From positions 1-50,382 of the forward strand of contig JASMKM010000014.1 of NCBI GenBank assembly GCA_030749235.1: a DNA stretch of 50,382 bases, in the 5' to 3' direction. This stretch comes from Planctomycetota bacterium. GTDB lineage: Bacteria > Planctomycetota > UBA1135. Of this stretch, positions 7,545 to 16,587 are shown one piece after another (the stretch's first letter is position 1; each line of letters opens with the position of its first letter). The notes under the pieces are model-generated. The model saw only the letters and a program-made list of their open reading frames with translations. It searched no databases and was not told the origin of the DNA. Both the position numbers and the translations under genes were made by a program.

Positions 7545-9818
7545 GTGCGTGATCCCCTCCATTGGCTTTCGATCCGCTACAAGCTGGCTTTTGGCTTTGT
7601 CGGTCTGTGCCTGATCGCCTTCGGTGTTGGCGGTTACTTCATATCGCAGGTTGCCAAGGGCACGCTGGAGGCGGAGATCCTGAAGCGCCTGGAATTTCAA
7701 AGCCAAGCCTACGCCACTGACCTGCACGCCAGTTTGGAGATGCTGACACGGCGTACCGAGGACTTCGCTTCCGACGGTTATATCCGTGACCACTTGGCGC
7801 GCATCGTCAACGAGCAGGACCAGGTCGTCGCCGACTTGTTGCGCGGCGAGTTACGTCGTCACCTGCAGGTCAACAAGCTGCCGTTGGAAGCCGCTTTCAT
7901 GGACCTCACCGTAGTTGATGCGGTCGGCTCCGTCGTCGTCGCCCTGGCTGACGAGAGCAGCAGGAACGCGCGCGACTTGGCTTTGTGGTCGAAGGATCAA
8001 CCGACCTCCATGACTAGCAACGTGTTCGCCGACCCCCAGGACGGTTCGGCTGGACTAGTAATCTCCACGCCAGTCTATGGTCTTCTTTCGGGCAAACCGA
8101 TCGGACGCCTGTTGGCCAAGGTGCGCGCTGGAATTTGGATCTCGCGCGCCATGCAGACTGATCGCCTTGGACGTAATCGCACCGTCGAGGACGTGCGCCT
8201 ACGCCTGAACGACACCGCCGGCGGCTGCCTGCTGGTGCCAACCACCTTCCTGAACTACACCGGACCCGCCGAGTCCACCCTGCCGATCCTCGAAGGCCGT
8301 GGCCTTGAGGTTTTACCACCCGGCCAGGAGGGAGTCATCGATGAGGATGGCGACGACGATGGTCGAATCTACAGTCAGCGCTTCCCGATTGGTGGCAGTG
8401 GATGGGAAGCTGAGGTGCGAATCCGCGCCAGCCGCGCACTGGCGCCGGTATCGGGCTTGCAGAGTGAGTTCCTGATTGTCGGCGGCTTGCTGGCGGTGTT
8501 CTCCTTGATGCTGCTGTACTTCCCGATGCACTTTCTGGCACGCCCCTTGGTGATGTTGCGTCTTGCTGCCTTGCGCATCCGCGAAGGTGATTTTTCGGCG
8601 CGTGTCGACGTGAGCACCGAGGATGAGATAGGGGACTTGGGACGTGCCTTTAACCTGATGGCCGAGGCGGTCGAGAATAACACCACCGCCTTGGAGGGTG
8701 CCGCCAAGGATCTCAAGGAGCGCCAAGCCGAGGTCCAGGCCCAGCGTGACCGCTTGGAGCGAGTGATTTCGACAATGCGAGATGGCCTCGTGGTGGTTGA
8801 TCATCACGGTCGTGTTTTGTTGTCGAACCACGCCGCCGGCCCCTTGTTGGAGCTACTGCCGGACTCCCAATCCTTGGGTAAGTCACGACCGGAATCGAGC
8901 CCAGTGCGACGTCAATGTTCGCGCGATCAGATGCTCAACCATGATGGCGCCCAAGGTTGTGGCGAGTGTCTGATGGACAACAAAGCCGGCCCACATTCCT
9001 GCACCTTGGAGTTCGGCAAGATGGTCCTTGAAGTGCACGCCACGCCCTTGCCGCTGGGCACCAACGGTCATACCGGTCGCATCCTGGTGGCGCGCGACGT
9101 CACCTTGCGAGTGGCCCGCGATGAGAGCGAGAACCACCAGGAGCGTCTGGTGGTGCTCGGCGAGGTGGCTGCCACCATGGCGCATGAGTTGAACAACCCG
9201 TTGGCCTCGATCAGCATGTTCAATCAGATGATGGAGGCTAAGCTGCCGAAGGATTCCGAGCTGCTAGAAAACGTCGATGTGATTCGCCGCAATACTCAGA
9301 CCTGCAAGAGCGTAATCTCGGAGCTGCTGAACTATGCGACCACCGCCGCACCGGAAAGCGGTCTGGTGGACATCCATGGCATCTTGGAGGATGCCAGCCG
9401 CTTCCTGCGCCCATTGGCGGAGCGTCGCAGCGTCGAGTTTGAATGGCAGCTTGATGCCGAGGCCGTCGAGGTTCGGGGCGATGAGGTGCAGCTGCGCCAG
9501 ATTTTCGTGAACCTTGTCATCAACGCAATCCAGGCAGTGGAAGGTGGCGGCATCGTTACTCTCTGCAGCATGCAACAAGGCGACATGCTGCTAATCGACG
9601 TGCGCGACACCGGTTGCGGTATCCCTAAGGAGCAGCAGGCCGACATCTTCCGTGCTTTCTTCACCACCAAAGCCCATGGCGAAGGCACTGGTCTCGGCTT
9701 GCCTACCGCTAATCGTATCGCCGAATCGCATGGCGGCGGTATCGAGCTGCTCGAGAGTTCTGCGCAGGGCACCTGTTTCCGCGTACGCCTACGCCTAGCC
9801 ACGGAGACCGTAGTCTGA
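7545..9818 (+). CDS. Membrane sensor histidine kinase with HAMP and Cys-cluster PAS domain
   Basis: The protein has 757 residues: TM1 (~14-36), a large extracytoplasmic sensor region (~37-305), TM2 (~307-331), HAMP (~332-385), a coiled linker, a PAS domain (~405-520), HisKA with phosphoacceptor His547 (MAHELNNP) and an HATPase domain (N-box Asn656/Asn660, DTGCGIP, GEGTGLGL). The PAS domain carries Cys458, Cys472, Cys475 and Cys486 in a C-x13-C-x2-C-x10-C pattern, suggesting a metal or redox site. Its stop codon shares a base with the start of the NtrC-type regulator (TGATG), so the two are a cognate pair. Given the sigma-54 promoter of the adjacent nar operon, the signal may be nitrate, nitrite or redox state; that is inference. 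Confidence 0.92.
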   Translation: MRDPLHWLSIRYKLAFGFVGLCLIAFGVGGYFISQVAKGTLEAEILKRLEFQSQAYATDLHASLEMLTRRTEDFASDGYIRDHLARIVNEQDQVVADLLRGELRRHLQVNKLPLEAAFMDLTVVDAVGSVVVALADESSRNARDLALWSKDQPTSMTSNVFADPQDGSAGLVISTPVYGLLSGKPIGRLLAKVRAGIWISRAMQTDRLGRNRTVEDVRLRLNDTAGGCLLVPTTFLNYTGPAESTLPILEGRGLEVLPPGQEGVIDEDGDDDGRIYSQRFPIGGSGWEAEVRIRASRALAPVSGLQSEFLIVGGLLAVFSLMLLYFPMHFLARPLVMLRLAALRIREGDFSARVDVSTEDEIGDLGRAFNLMAEAVENNTTALEGAAKDLKERQAEVQAQRDRLERVISTMRDGLVVVDHHGRVLLSNHAAGPLLELLPDSQSLGKSRPESSPVRRQCSRDQMLNHDGAQGCGECLMDNKAGPHSCTLEFGKMVLEVHATPLPLGTNGHTGRILVARDVTLRVARDESENHQERLVVLGEVAATMAHELNNPLASISMFNQMMEAKLPKDSELLENVDVIRRNTQTCKSVISELLNYATTAAPESGLVDIHGILEDASRFLRPLAERRSVEFEWQLDAEAVEVRGDEVQLRQIFVNLVINAIQAVEGGGIVTLCSMQQGDMLLIDVRDTGCGIPKEQQADIFRAFFTTKAHGEGTGLGLPTANRIAESHGGGIELLESSAQGTCFRVRLRLATETVV

Positions 9819-11254
9819 TGAGTCTCGACCGTTCCAAACTGGATATCTCGCAACTGCGTGTCCTGATCGTCGACGATGAAGCCGACCTCCGCCTCGGCTT
9901 GATGCGCTTGGTCGAAACCCTTGGCATTAAAGCGCAGCAGGCCGCTGACGGTCGCGAAGCTCTTGCCGCCTTCGATCAGCAGGAATGGGACCTAGTCCTG
10001 ACCGACCTGATGATGCCGGGTATGACCGGTGCTGAGTTGTTGGTCGAGATCAAGAAGGTGCAACCACAGACGGCGGTGGTGTTGTTGACTGGTTTTGGTT
10101 CGGTGCAGACTGCGGTGCAGTGCCTGCAGGATGGCGCCTCCCATTTTCTGACCAAACCCTTTGACAATCAGGATGTGTTGAACATCATCCAACGCCTCGG
10201 TTGCCAATTGCTCGCCCGACGTCAGCCGCGTGAAGTCGGTGTGGCGATGGTCGCTGAGGACCCAGCCACCCAACGCATGTTGGATCTGGTCCGCCAAGTA
10301 GCTCCGCGCCAAGTGCCGGTGCTGGTCGAAGGCGAAAGTGGTACCGGCAAGGAAGTGGTTGCGCGTGCCTTGCATCGTTGGTCCTCGGTATCGGAAGCCA
10401 AGTTTGTGGCGGTGAACTGTGCGGCGGTCTCCGACACCCTACTGGAGAGCGAGCTGTTTGGTCATGTGCGCGGTGCCTTCACCGGCGCCGACCGTGATCG
10501 CTCCGGTGTCTTTGCTGAAGTCCAGGGCGGCACCGTCTTCCTAGACGAAGTGGCGTCGATGTCACCGGCCTTCCAGGGCAAGTTATTGCGGGTCTTGCAG
10601 GAGAAGGTAGTACGCCCGGTTGGCGCGGACCGCGATATCCAGGTGAATTTCCGCCTAATCGCGGCTACCAATCGCGACCTGGAGGAACTGGTCGCTAAGG
10701 GAGAATTTCGCGAGGACCTCTACTTCCGTCTGCGTGTGGTGCCGGTTTACATTCCGCCGCTGCGCGAGCGTCAACATGACATCCTGCCCTTGGCACTGCA
10801 CTTCCTGTTGCGCGAGACCAAGGTTTGTCTGGGTTCCGACGCTCCGCCACCGGAGTTCGCCGCCGAGACCATCGAACGCCTGATGCAACATGCATGGCCC
10901 GGCAACGTGCGCGAGTTGGAGAACTGCATCATGCGTGCCATGATTGTAAGTGGTGGACAACGCATCCTGTCGCATCATCTGGGTCTGGATGAGAGCGGTT
11001 GGCGTCAGGAAAAGCAGGAATCGGCTGCAGGGGATGAGGCAATCGGCAGTAATCAAACCAGCCAGATCGAAAGCGACGATTACGCCGAAGCCAAGCGCCA
11101 GACGGTGGAGCGTTTCCAACGTGAATTCGTCGAACGTGCCTTGGAGCATTCGCATGGCAATGTTTCGCAGGCGGCGATGGACTGCGGGCTGACCCGCGCG
11201 GCCTTCCAGAAAATCCTGCGCCAGCTCGGCGTTGATCGCGGTTCCTTTTCTTAG
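9818..11254 (+). CDS. NtrC-family sigma-54-dependent response regulator
   Basis: The protein has 478 residues: receiver domain with acidic pocket Asp19/Asp20 and phosphoacceptor Asp63 (LTDLMMPG), AAA+ domain with Walker A GESGTGKE (172-179), the sigma-54-contacting GAFTGA loop (219-224), Walker B FLDEV (Asp243, Glu244), and a C-terminal Fis-type helix-turn-helix (NVSQAAMDCGLTRAAFQKIL). Such proteins activate only sigma-54 promoters, from enhancer sites upstream. The only clear sigma-54 promoter I found in the window is 0.8 kb downstream, in front of narC, making the nar operon the probable target. The stop codon overlaps, on the opposite strand, that of the convergent selenoprotein gene (11251-11254). 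Confidence 0.94.
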   Translation: MSLDRSKLDISQLRVLIVDDEADLRLGLMRLVETLGIKAQQAADGREALAAFDQQEWDLVLTDLMMPGMTGAELLVEIKKVQPQTAVVLLTGFGSVQTAVQCLQDGASHFLTKPFDNQDVLNIIQRLGCQLLARRQPREVGVAMVAEDPATQRMLDLVRQVAPRQVPVLVEGESGTGKEVVARALHRWSSVSEAKFVAVNCAAVSDTLLESELFGHVRGAFTGADRDRSGVFAEVQGGTVFLDEVASMSPAFQGKLLRVLQEKVVRPVGADRDIQVNFRLIAATNRDLEELVAKGEFREDLYFRLRVVPVYIPPLRERQHDILPLALHFLLRETKVCLGSDAPPPEFAAETIERLMQHAWPGNVRELENCIMRAMIVSGGQRILSHHLGLDESGWRQEKQESAAGDEAIGSNQTSQIESDDYAEAKRQTVERFQREFVERALEHSHGNVSQAAMDCGLTRAAFQKILRQLGVDRGSFS

Positions 11255-11805
11255 GGATTCGGCGCCATGAAGTCTTCCAAGTCCACGCCTAAACCGTCGG
11301 CCAGACGATTGACGTAGTTGAAGTAGGCTACCACCTGTGCGGCATCATGTACCTCGAGGTCGGACCAACCGGCATCTCGTAGCTGCTGCACGTCTGCCTC
11401 GGTCATCGCCCCGGGAGTGAGAGTGAGCTTCTCGGCCCAAGCGCACATCGCCCTCTCGGCTGGGGATAGGGCCGCGCCTTGCCAGCCCTTAGCCACCAAG
11501 TAATCGGCCAGCTCCTCTTCTTCACCTTCGACACGGAGGGTGAGTGCATGGGCCAGCGTTCAGTAGTGGCAGTGGTTGGCGCGGCTCACCACCACGGCAA
11601 GGGTCTCGCGCAGGCGGACGGAAAGTGAGGTGTCCTGGTGCATCACCGAGCCATAGATGCCGAGGTGGGCGAGGGTTGCTTTGGGGTTGATGCCGGTCAG
11701 TTTGATGATGTTCCAGACCCTGCCAGCGCGCTGGAACGAGTCCTGGTAAATCTTCTTGAGCAGGCCTCCGGCGGCCTCGATTTCAGTCTGTGGAATGTAT
11801 GCCAT
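11251..11805 (-). CDS. AhpD-like peroxidase-related selenoprotein (CxxU; in-frame TGA at 11562-11560)
   Basis: Two open segments on the minus strand, 11805-11563 and 11559-11251, are in the same frame and separated by a single TGA. Together they give 184 residues matching the carboxymuconolactone decarboxylase/AhpD-like 'peroxidase-related enzyme' family from end to end: PQTEIEAAGGLLKKIYQ at the start and the diagnostic VVAYFNYVNRLADGLGV near the end. The family's redox motif is NxCxYCxxxH; here it reads N-H-C79-H-Y-TGA82-T-L-A-H86, so the stop replaces exactly the second catalytic Cys. Cys-to-Sec exchange at this site is known in AhpD-like selenoproteins. A candidate bacterial SECIS hairpin follows. 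The predicted role is thiol/selenol peroxide reduction in the cytoplasm. The alternative is a nonsense mutation or sequencing error (TGC or TGT to TGA), but both halves look intact. Start ATG 11805 precedes the conserved MAYIPQ; an ATG at 11886 would add an unlikely 27 residues. It is divergent from the nar operon. Confidence 0.85.
11522..11562 (-). promoter_or_regulatory. Candidate bacterial SECIS element downstream of the Sec UGA
   Basis: Reading from the UGA (11562-11560), after 16 bases there is a stem TCACC (11543-11539) / GGTGA (11526-11522), a single C-A mismatch, a 2-bp stem TC/GA and a six-base loop CGUGUC with G at its second position. The apical loop lies 24 bases after the UGA, in the range expected for SelB-binding bacterial SECIS hairpins. 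The fold was made by eye, and the stem is short. Confidence 0.5.
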
Positions 11806-11901
11806 GGGACTTTTTTGGAGCGTTTGGATGGTAACGAGGCGCCTGTCACCCGATGCGGAGGGATCTCTGCTTACTTTTGTATGCACCCCTAAGACTTTTC
11901 A

Positions 11902-11913
11902 AAACAAATGTTT
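11902..11913. promoter_or_regulatory. Palindrome AAACAAATGTTT in the narC/selenoprotein intergenic region
   Basis: AAACA-AA-TGTTT is a perfect 12-bp dyad in the AT-rich divergent intergenic region, about 160 bases upstream of the predicted narC transcription start. A similar dyad TTGTAAACAA lies near 11962-11971. They are possible activator or repressor sites, with no assigned protein. Confidence 0.25.
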
Positions 11914-11985
11914 ATGACCAATTCTCAAATAGGTGCATCTTTTGGTATGCAGTGTCAGGTTTTGTAAACAAGTGGCCAATTCTAC

Positions 11986-12012
11986 GTAAGCTACGCTTTT
12001 ATGGCGACTTAC
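11986..12012. promoter_or_regulatory. Possible enhancer site (GTAAG...CTTAC inverted repeat) for the sigma-54 activator
   Basis: An inverted repeat GTAAG (11986-11990) / CTTAC (12008-12012) with partially symmetric interior lies about 60-90 bases upstream of the predicted sigma-54 start site, a normal position for NtrC-type enhancers. This is pattern evidence only. Confidence 0.25.
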
Positions 12013-12047
12013 AGATAAATAGATAAAAATACTTCATACTCCGTACT

Positions 12048-12063
12048 TGGCACGCCTTTTGCT
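12048..12063 (+). promoter_or_regulatory. Sigma-54 (RpoN) promoter of the nar operon
   Basis: TGGCACGCCTTTTGCT matches the -24/-12 consensus TGGCACG-N4-TTGCW at every defined position, with GG (12049-12050) and GC (12061-12062) separated by the required 10 bases. Predicted transcription start is near 12074, just ahead of narC at 12087. An NtrC-type activator gene lies immediately upstream on the same strand. Confidence 0.85.
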
Positions 12064-12086
12064 CTTGCGCGGGCGGAGACTGAAAA

Positions 12087-12920
12087 TTGCGTTTACCCAC
12101 CCTCTTCTTAACCCCTGTCCTGCTGCTCGGAGCCACCTCGATGGCATTGGCGCAGGAGCAAGATGCTGAGCAGTATTTCAACGCCCACTGCAAGGCTTGC
12201 CACACGATCGGCGGCGGCCCGATCCTCGGTCCAGACCTAAAAGGCGTTCTGGATCGCCAAAGTCGCGAGTGGCTGGTCGAGTTTATTGTCGATCCGGATT
12301 CCAAGCTGGACAGCGATCCTTATGCGCAAGAAATGCTGGCGGCGACGCCTGGTGGTGCGGTGCGCATGATCTCGATCCCAAGCATGACTCCGCTGATCGC
12401 CAACTCGCTGCTCGATTACATCGTGGCGAAGTCCGGTGGCGACGCAGGCCCGGTTGCTCCAACCGAAGAGTTGCTGCCCTTCACCGCCGAACAACGCGAG
12501 CTCGGCATGAAGTACTTTACCGGTGAAGAGCCTTTCCGCGCTGGCGCTCCTTCATGCTCCTCTTGCCACACCACTGCCGGTCTCGGCGCTTGGGGTGGTG
12601 GAGCGCTAGGCCCGGACTTGACCCAGGTGATGTCCCGCCTCGGTGGCCGCGTCGGCCTTACCGGTTGGCTTGCCACCCCAGCATCCTTGACCATGCAGCC
12701 CGTGTTCAAGGATCACAAGCTCATACCGGAAGAGATTGACGCCCTCGTCGCCTTCCTGGAGAGCGAGAGTGAGAACACCGAGGACGCCCCATCCGTCACG
12801 GCCTCCTTCCTCGGCGTGGGTGTGATTGTCGCGATTGCAATCCTCGCCCTGTTCGGCTTCCTCTGGAAAGACCGATACACCGCCACCCGTATCCCGCTGG
12901 TGGAGAAATCGAAGCGATGA
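12087..12920 (+). CDS. narC: Membrane-anchored di-heme cytochrome c (NarC-like)
   Basis: This periplasmic electron carrier of the nitrate respiratory chain has 277 residues: a signal peptide (1-22, GATSMALA), two c-type heme motifs CKACH (35-39) and CSSCH (157-161), and a C-terminal transmembrane anchor (~240-260) with a short cytoplasmic tail. The two heme domains are related to each other (both continue with GPDL), suggesting internal duplication. A di-heme cytochrome as first gene of a nar operon is the Thermus narC arrangement, where it is needed for nitrate reductase assembly and electron delivery. The TTG start is supported by GGAG nine bases upstream. Its TGA overlaps the narG start (ATGA), so translation is coupled. 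Confidence 0.85.
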   Translation: MRLPTLFLTPVLLLGATSMALAQEQDAEQYFNAHCKACHTIGGGPILGPDLKGVLDRQSREWLVEFIVDPDSKLDSDPYAQEMLAATPGGAVRMISIPSMTPLIANSLLDYIVAKSGGDAGPVAPTEELLPFTAEQRELGMKYFTGEEPFRAGAPSCSSCHTTAGLGAWGGGALGPDLTQVMSRLGGRVGLTGWLATPASLTMQPVFKDHKLIPEEIDALVAFLESESENTEDAPSVTASFLGVGVIVAIAILALFGFLWKDRYTATRIPLVEKSKR

Positions 12921-15900
12921 ATACCGAAAATTCCCTTTCCTGGATCCAAGATTCTTCCGAGCCAGAAACCCGCGCTTGGGAGGAGTTCTACCGCAACCGT
13001 TGGCAGTACGACAAGGTCGTGCGCTCCACCCACGGCGTCAACTGCACCGGCTCCTGCTCCTGGCAAATCCACGTCAAGGACGGGATCGTCACTTGGGAGA
13101 TGCAGGCGGTTGACTATCCGTTGATCGATAAGGAGATTCCACCGCACGAACCTCGCGGTTGTCAGCGTGGCATCTCCTACAGCTGGTACCTCTACAGCCC
13201 GTTGCGTGTCAAGTACCCATACGTACGTGGCGCTCTGCTCGATTTGTGGAAAGATGCCAAGGCCGAGAACAACGACGACCCGGTCGCTGCTTGGAAATCG
13301 ATCCAGGCCGATCCGGTCAAGCGCGAGCGTTATCAGCGCGCCCGCGGTAAGGGCGGTTTCCGCCGCACCACTTGGGATACATCCAAGGAGATCATCGCGG
13401 CTTCCGCGGTGCACACCATCCAGGACTACGGCCCGGACCGCATCGCCGGTTTCTCGCCGATTCCGGCCATGTCGCAGATCTCCTACGCTTCGGGCGCACG
13501 CATGCTGCAGCTGATGGGTGGCTTGGCACTGTCCTTTTATGACTGGTATTGCGATTTGCCTTGCGCCAGCCCTGAAATCTGGGGCGAGCAGACCGACGTC
13601 AACGAGTCGGCCGACTGGTACAACGCCAAGATGCTGGCAGTCATGGGGGCGAACCTCAACATGACTCGCACTCCTGACGTGCACTTCGCTGCCGAAGCGC
13701 GCCATAACGGCACAAAGATGGTGGTGTTCGCGCCTGACTTCAACCAAGTTGCCAAGTACGCGGATGAGTGGGTCTCCCTCAACGCCGGACAGGATGGCGC
13801 ATGGTGGATGGCCGTCACGCATGTGATCCTGACCGAGTTCCATCACCAGCGCCAAGTGCCTTACTTCATGGAGTATGGCCAGAAATACACCGACGCACCT
13901 TTCCTCGTCGAATTGACCGAGGGTGAAGGTGGTTGGGAAGCCGGCCAGATGTTGCGCGCCAGTCGCCTAGCCGGTTACGTCAATGAAGAGAATGGTGAGT
14001 GGAAGTTCCTGCAATGGGACAAGAACGACAACCGTCCGAAGATGCCGATGGGTACTTCCGGCTATCGCTGGGGGAAACCAGGACAGTGGAACTTGCTACC
14101 AAAGGACGGCAAAGATGGATCTGACATCGACGCGGAAATGACCTTCTTGGAGTCGCATGAAGGTGAAGTACAAGTCCGTCTCGATGACTTTGCAGAAGGC
14201 GAATCACGTTATCGCGGCGTTCCTGTACGCACCATCGATACCGCCGACGGCAAGAAGGTGACGGTCACCACCGTCTACGATCTGCTGATGGCGCAGTTTG
14301 GCGTGAATCGCGGCCTCGGCGGCGAGTACCCGAATAGCTACGATGATGACGCGGTCTACACTCCGGCATGGGGTGAGCGCTACACCGGCATCGCACGCAA
14401 GAACATCATCAAGTTCGCACGCGAATGGGCCAGCACTGCCGAACACACCAACGGCAAGTGCACCGTAATCATCGGCGCCGGTATCAACCACTGGTATCAC
14501 GGCAACCTGATGTACCGCGCGGCGATTCAATCGCTGATGTTGTGCGGTTGCGTCGGCGTCAATGGTGGTGGGTTAGCTCACTACGTAGGTCAAGAGAAGC
14601 TGGCTCCTGGCGAGCCTTGGGGCAACATCGCATTCGGCAAGGACTGGGTCCCTGCCTCGCGCCTGCAGAACGCTCCTTCCTGGCACTACGTCAACACCGA
14701 CCAGTGGCGCTACGAGCGCACCTTCGCCGATTACCACACGGTGCCGCCGAACCAGCCCGAGAACAGCTTGGCCGTCGGTCACACCATCGACGCCAACATC
14801 CGTGCGGTCAAAAACGGTTGGTTGCCGTTTTACCCGCAGTTCGATCGCTCCTCGATTAAGTTGGTCGACGATGCGCGCGCCGCAGGTGCTTCTGATGAGG
14901 CGGGCGTCGTGAAGTATGCGGTCGACAGCCTCAAGGACAAGTCGATGAAGTTCGCGATCGAGAAGCCTGACGCTTCCGAATGCTGGCCTCGTCTGTGGTT
15001 CATCTGGCGCGGTAACGCGCTGATGAGTTCCGCCAAGGGTCATGAGTACTTCCTCGACCACTACCTCGGAACCCACAACAACAAGATCGCGACCGAGATC
15101 GCCGAAGGCCACACCAAGTCGGTGGAGTTCCTGAAGGAAGCCCCGAAAGGCAAGATGGACTTGGTGGTCGACCTGAACTTCCGAATGGATACTTCGGCGT
15201 TGTACTCCGACATCGTGCTGCCGGCGGCGACCTGGTACGAGAAAGATGACATCAACACCACCGACATGCATGCTTACGTGCACCCACTGTCGGAAGCTGT
15301 CCCTCCTTGTTGGGAATCGAAGTCCGACTGGGACATCTTCGGTGAGATTTCGAAGGCTTTCGCCGAGCTGGCCGAAGTGCACTTCCCCGATGGCGTCGAC
15401 GACCTAGTTGCCACGCCACTGGCGCACGATACTCCTGCCGAGATTTCGCAGACGCAGATGCTCGATTGGGATAAAGACGAGGTCGACGCCATCCCCGGCA
15501 AGACCATGCCCGGCATGAAACTGGTCCATCGCGACTACAAGAACCTATACAACATGTATACGTCCTACGGTCCGCTGGCTCGCGAGAACGGCATCGGCGC
15601 GCACGGCACGCACTACATGATCGACGACTTCTACGATGAGATGGTCGAGCATGGCAAGGTTTCGCAGTGGGAGGGCAAGAAGTACCCCGCACTGAAGACC
15701 GGCAAGCAGGCCGCCGACGCGATCCTCAACCTGGCTTCAGTCACCAATGGCGAGCTGGCCTATCGCTCCTACAAGAATATGGAGAAGAAGGTCGGCCTGC
15801 CGCTCGCCGATGACCTGGCCGGTGGCGACCGCCACGTGCGGATGACCTTCAACGACATCCAGTCGCAACCACGTCGTCAGCACAACTCGCCGATGTGGTC

Positions 15901-16561
15901 GGCGGTAATCAACTCCGGAAGGGCCTACTCGCCATTCTCCTACAACGTCGAGAAGATGGTGCCATGGCGGACTTTGACTGGTCGTCAGCACTTCTACCTT
16001 GATCACCCTGGTTACATCCAGTTCGGTGAACATTTCCCGACCTACAAGCCGAAGCCGCTGCCTGCTGAGTACGGCGACATGCGAATCAGCGAGCGCGACA
16101 GCAACACGCTGTGCCTCAACTACCTTACCCCGCACGGCAAGTGGCACATCCACTCGACCTACGGCGATAACCATCGCATGACGACTCTGTCGCGTGGCGT
16201 CGAGCCGTTTTGGATCAACGACAAGGATGCGGCCTCAATCAACATCAACGATAACGATTGGGTCGAGGTGCACAACGACCACGGCGTCGTCGTCACACGC
16301 GCCAGCGTTAGTGCCCGTATCCCACGGGGCATCTGCATCATCTACCACTCGCCGGAACGAACCTTCTCAGTTCCGAAATCACCGTTGCGCGGCAATCGTC
16401 GCGCTGGCGGCCACAACAGCCTCACGCGCACGCGCCTGAAGCCCAGTCACATGGTGGGTGGCTACGGCCAGTTCACTTACCACTTCAACTACTGGGGACC
16501 GATCGGTTGTAACCGCGACACCCACATCCTCGTCCGCAAGCTCCCTGAGCTCGTCTGGTAA
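12917..16561 (+). CDS. narG: Respiratory nitrate reductase alpha subunit NarG
   Basis: This is the catalytic subunit, binding bis-MGD molybdenum cofactor and the FS0 4Fe-4S cluster, and reducing nitrate to nitrite on the cytoplasmic side. It has 1214 residues, close to E. coli NarG (1247). FS0 ligands are visible as His39, Cys43, Cys47 ([12 protein letters not shown]) and Cys82 (RGCQRG). The Mo-ligand Asp lies in FYDWYCDLP (Asp213), followed by the diagnostic [15 protein letters not shown]. There is no Tat signal, unlike archaeal-type NarG, so the subunit should face the cytoplasm. The NarG-type motif and the following narHJI genes argue against a periplasmic nitrite oxidoreductase. The gene is complete, with no frameshift. 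Confidence 0.97.
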   Translation: MNTENSLSWIQDSSEPETRAWEEFYRNRWQYDKVVRSTHGVNCTGSCSWQIHVKDGIVTWEMQAVDYPLIDKEIPPHEPRGCQRGISYSWYLYSPLRVKYPYVRGALLDLWKDAKAENNDDPVAAWKSIQADPVKRERYQRARGKGGFRRTTWDTSKEIIAASAVHTIQDYGPDRIAGFSPIPAMSQISYASGARMLQLMGGLALSFYDWYCDLPCASPEIWGEQTDVNESADWYNAKMLAVMGANLNMTRTPDVHFAAEARHNGTKMVVFAPDFNQVAKYADEWVSLNAGQDGAWWMAVTHVILTEFHHQRQVPYFMEYGQKYTDAPFLVELTEGEGGWEAGQMLRASRLAGYVNEENGEWKFLQWDKNDNRPKMPMGTSGYRWGKPGQWNLLPKDGKDGSDIDAEMTFLESHEGEVQVRLDDFAEGESRYRGVPVRTIDTADGKKVTVTTVYDLLMAQFGVNRGLGGEYPNSYDDDAVYTPAWGERYTGIARKNIIKFAREWASTAEHTNGKCTVIIGAGINHWYHGNLMYRAAIQSLMLCGCVGVNGGGLAHYVGQEKLAPGEPWGNIAFGKDWVPASRLQNAPSWHYVNTDQWRYERTFADYHTVPPNQPENSLAVGHTIDANIRAVKNGWLPFYPQFDRSSIKLVDDARAAGASDEAGVVKYAVDSLKDKSMKFAIEKPDASECWPRLWFIWRGNALMSSAKGHEYFLDHYLGTHNNKIATEIAEGHTKSVEFLKEAPKGKMDLVVDLNFRMDTSALYSDIVLPAATWYEKDDINTTDMHAYVHPLSEAVPPCWESKSDWDIFGEISKAFAELAEVHFPDGVDDLVATPLAHDTPAEISQTQMLDWDKDEVDAIPGKTMPGMKLVHRDYKNLYNMYTSYGPLARENGIGAHGTHYMIDDFYDEMVEHGKVSQWEGKKYPALKTGKQAADAILNLASVTNGELAYRSYKNMEKKVGLPLADDLAGGDRHVRMTFNDIQSQPRRQHNSPMWSAVINSGRAYSPFSYNVEKMVPWRTLTGRQHFYLDHPGYIQFGEHFPTYKPKPLPAEYGDMRISERDSNTLCLNYLTPHGKWHIHSTYGDNHRMTTLSRGVEPFWINDKDAASININDNDWVEVHNDHGVVVTRASVSARIPRGICIIYHSPERTFSVPKSPLRGNRRAGGHNSLTRTRLKPSHMVGGYGQFTYHFNYWGPIGCNRDTHILVRKLPELVW

Positions 16562-16587
16562 CCCCAATAGTAATAGGAGAAATAAGA

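Noticed and set aside
11251-11886. Reading the AhpD-like locus as two separate small genes, or as a frameshifted pseudogene
   Set aside because: Both segments are in the same frame with a single TGA at the catalytic Cys position, so no frameshift is needed; neither half would be functional alone. A plain nonsense mutation remains the alternative but is less likely.
11806-12086. An FNR/CRP-type site (TTGAT-N4-ATCAA or similar) for the nar operon
   Set aside because: No acceptable match was found by eye; the dyads present differ from that consensus, and a perfect sigma-54 promoter is available.
14573-15382. Long open frame on the minus strand inside narG
   Set aside because: It is antisense to a highly conserved coding region and shows no recognisable protein features.
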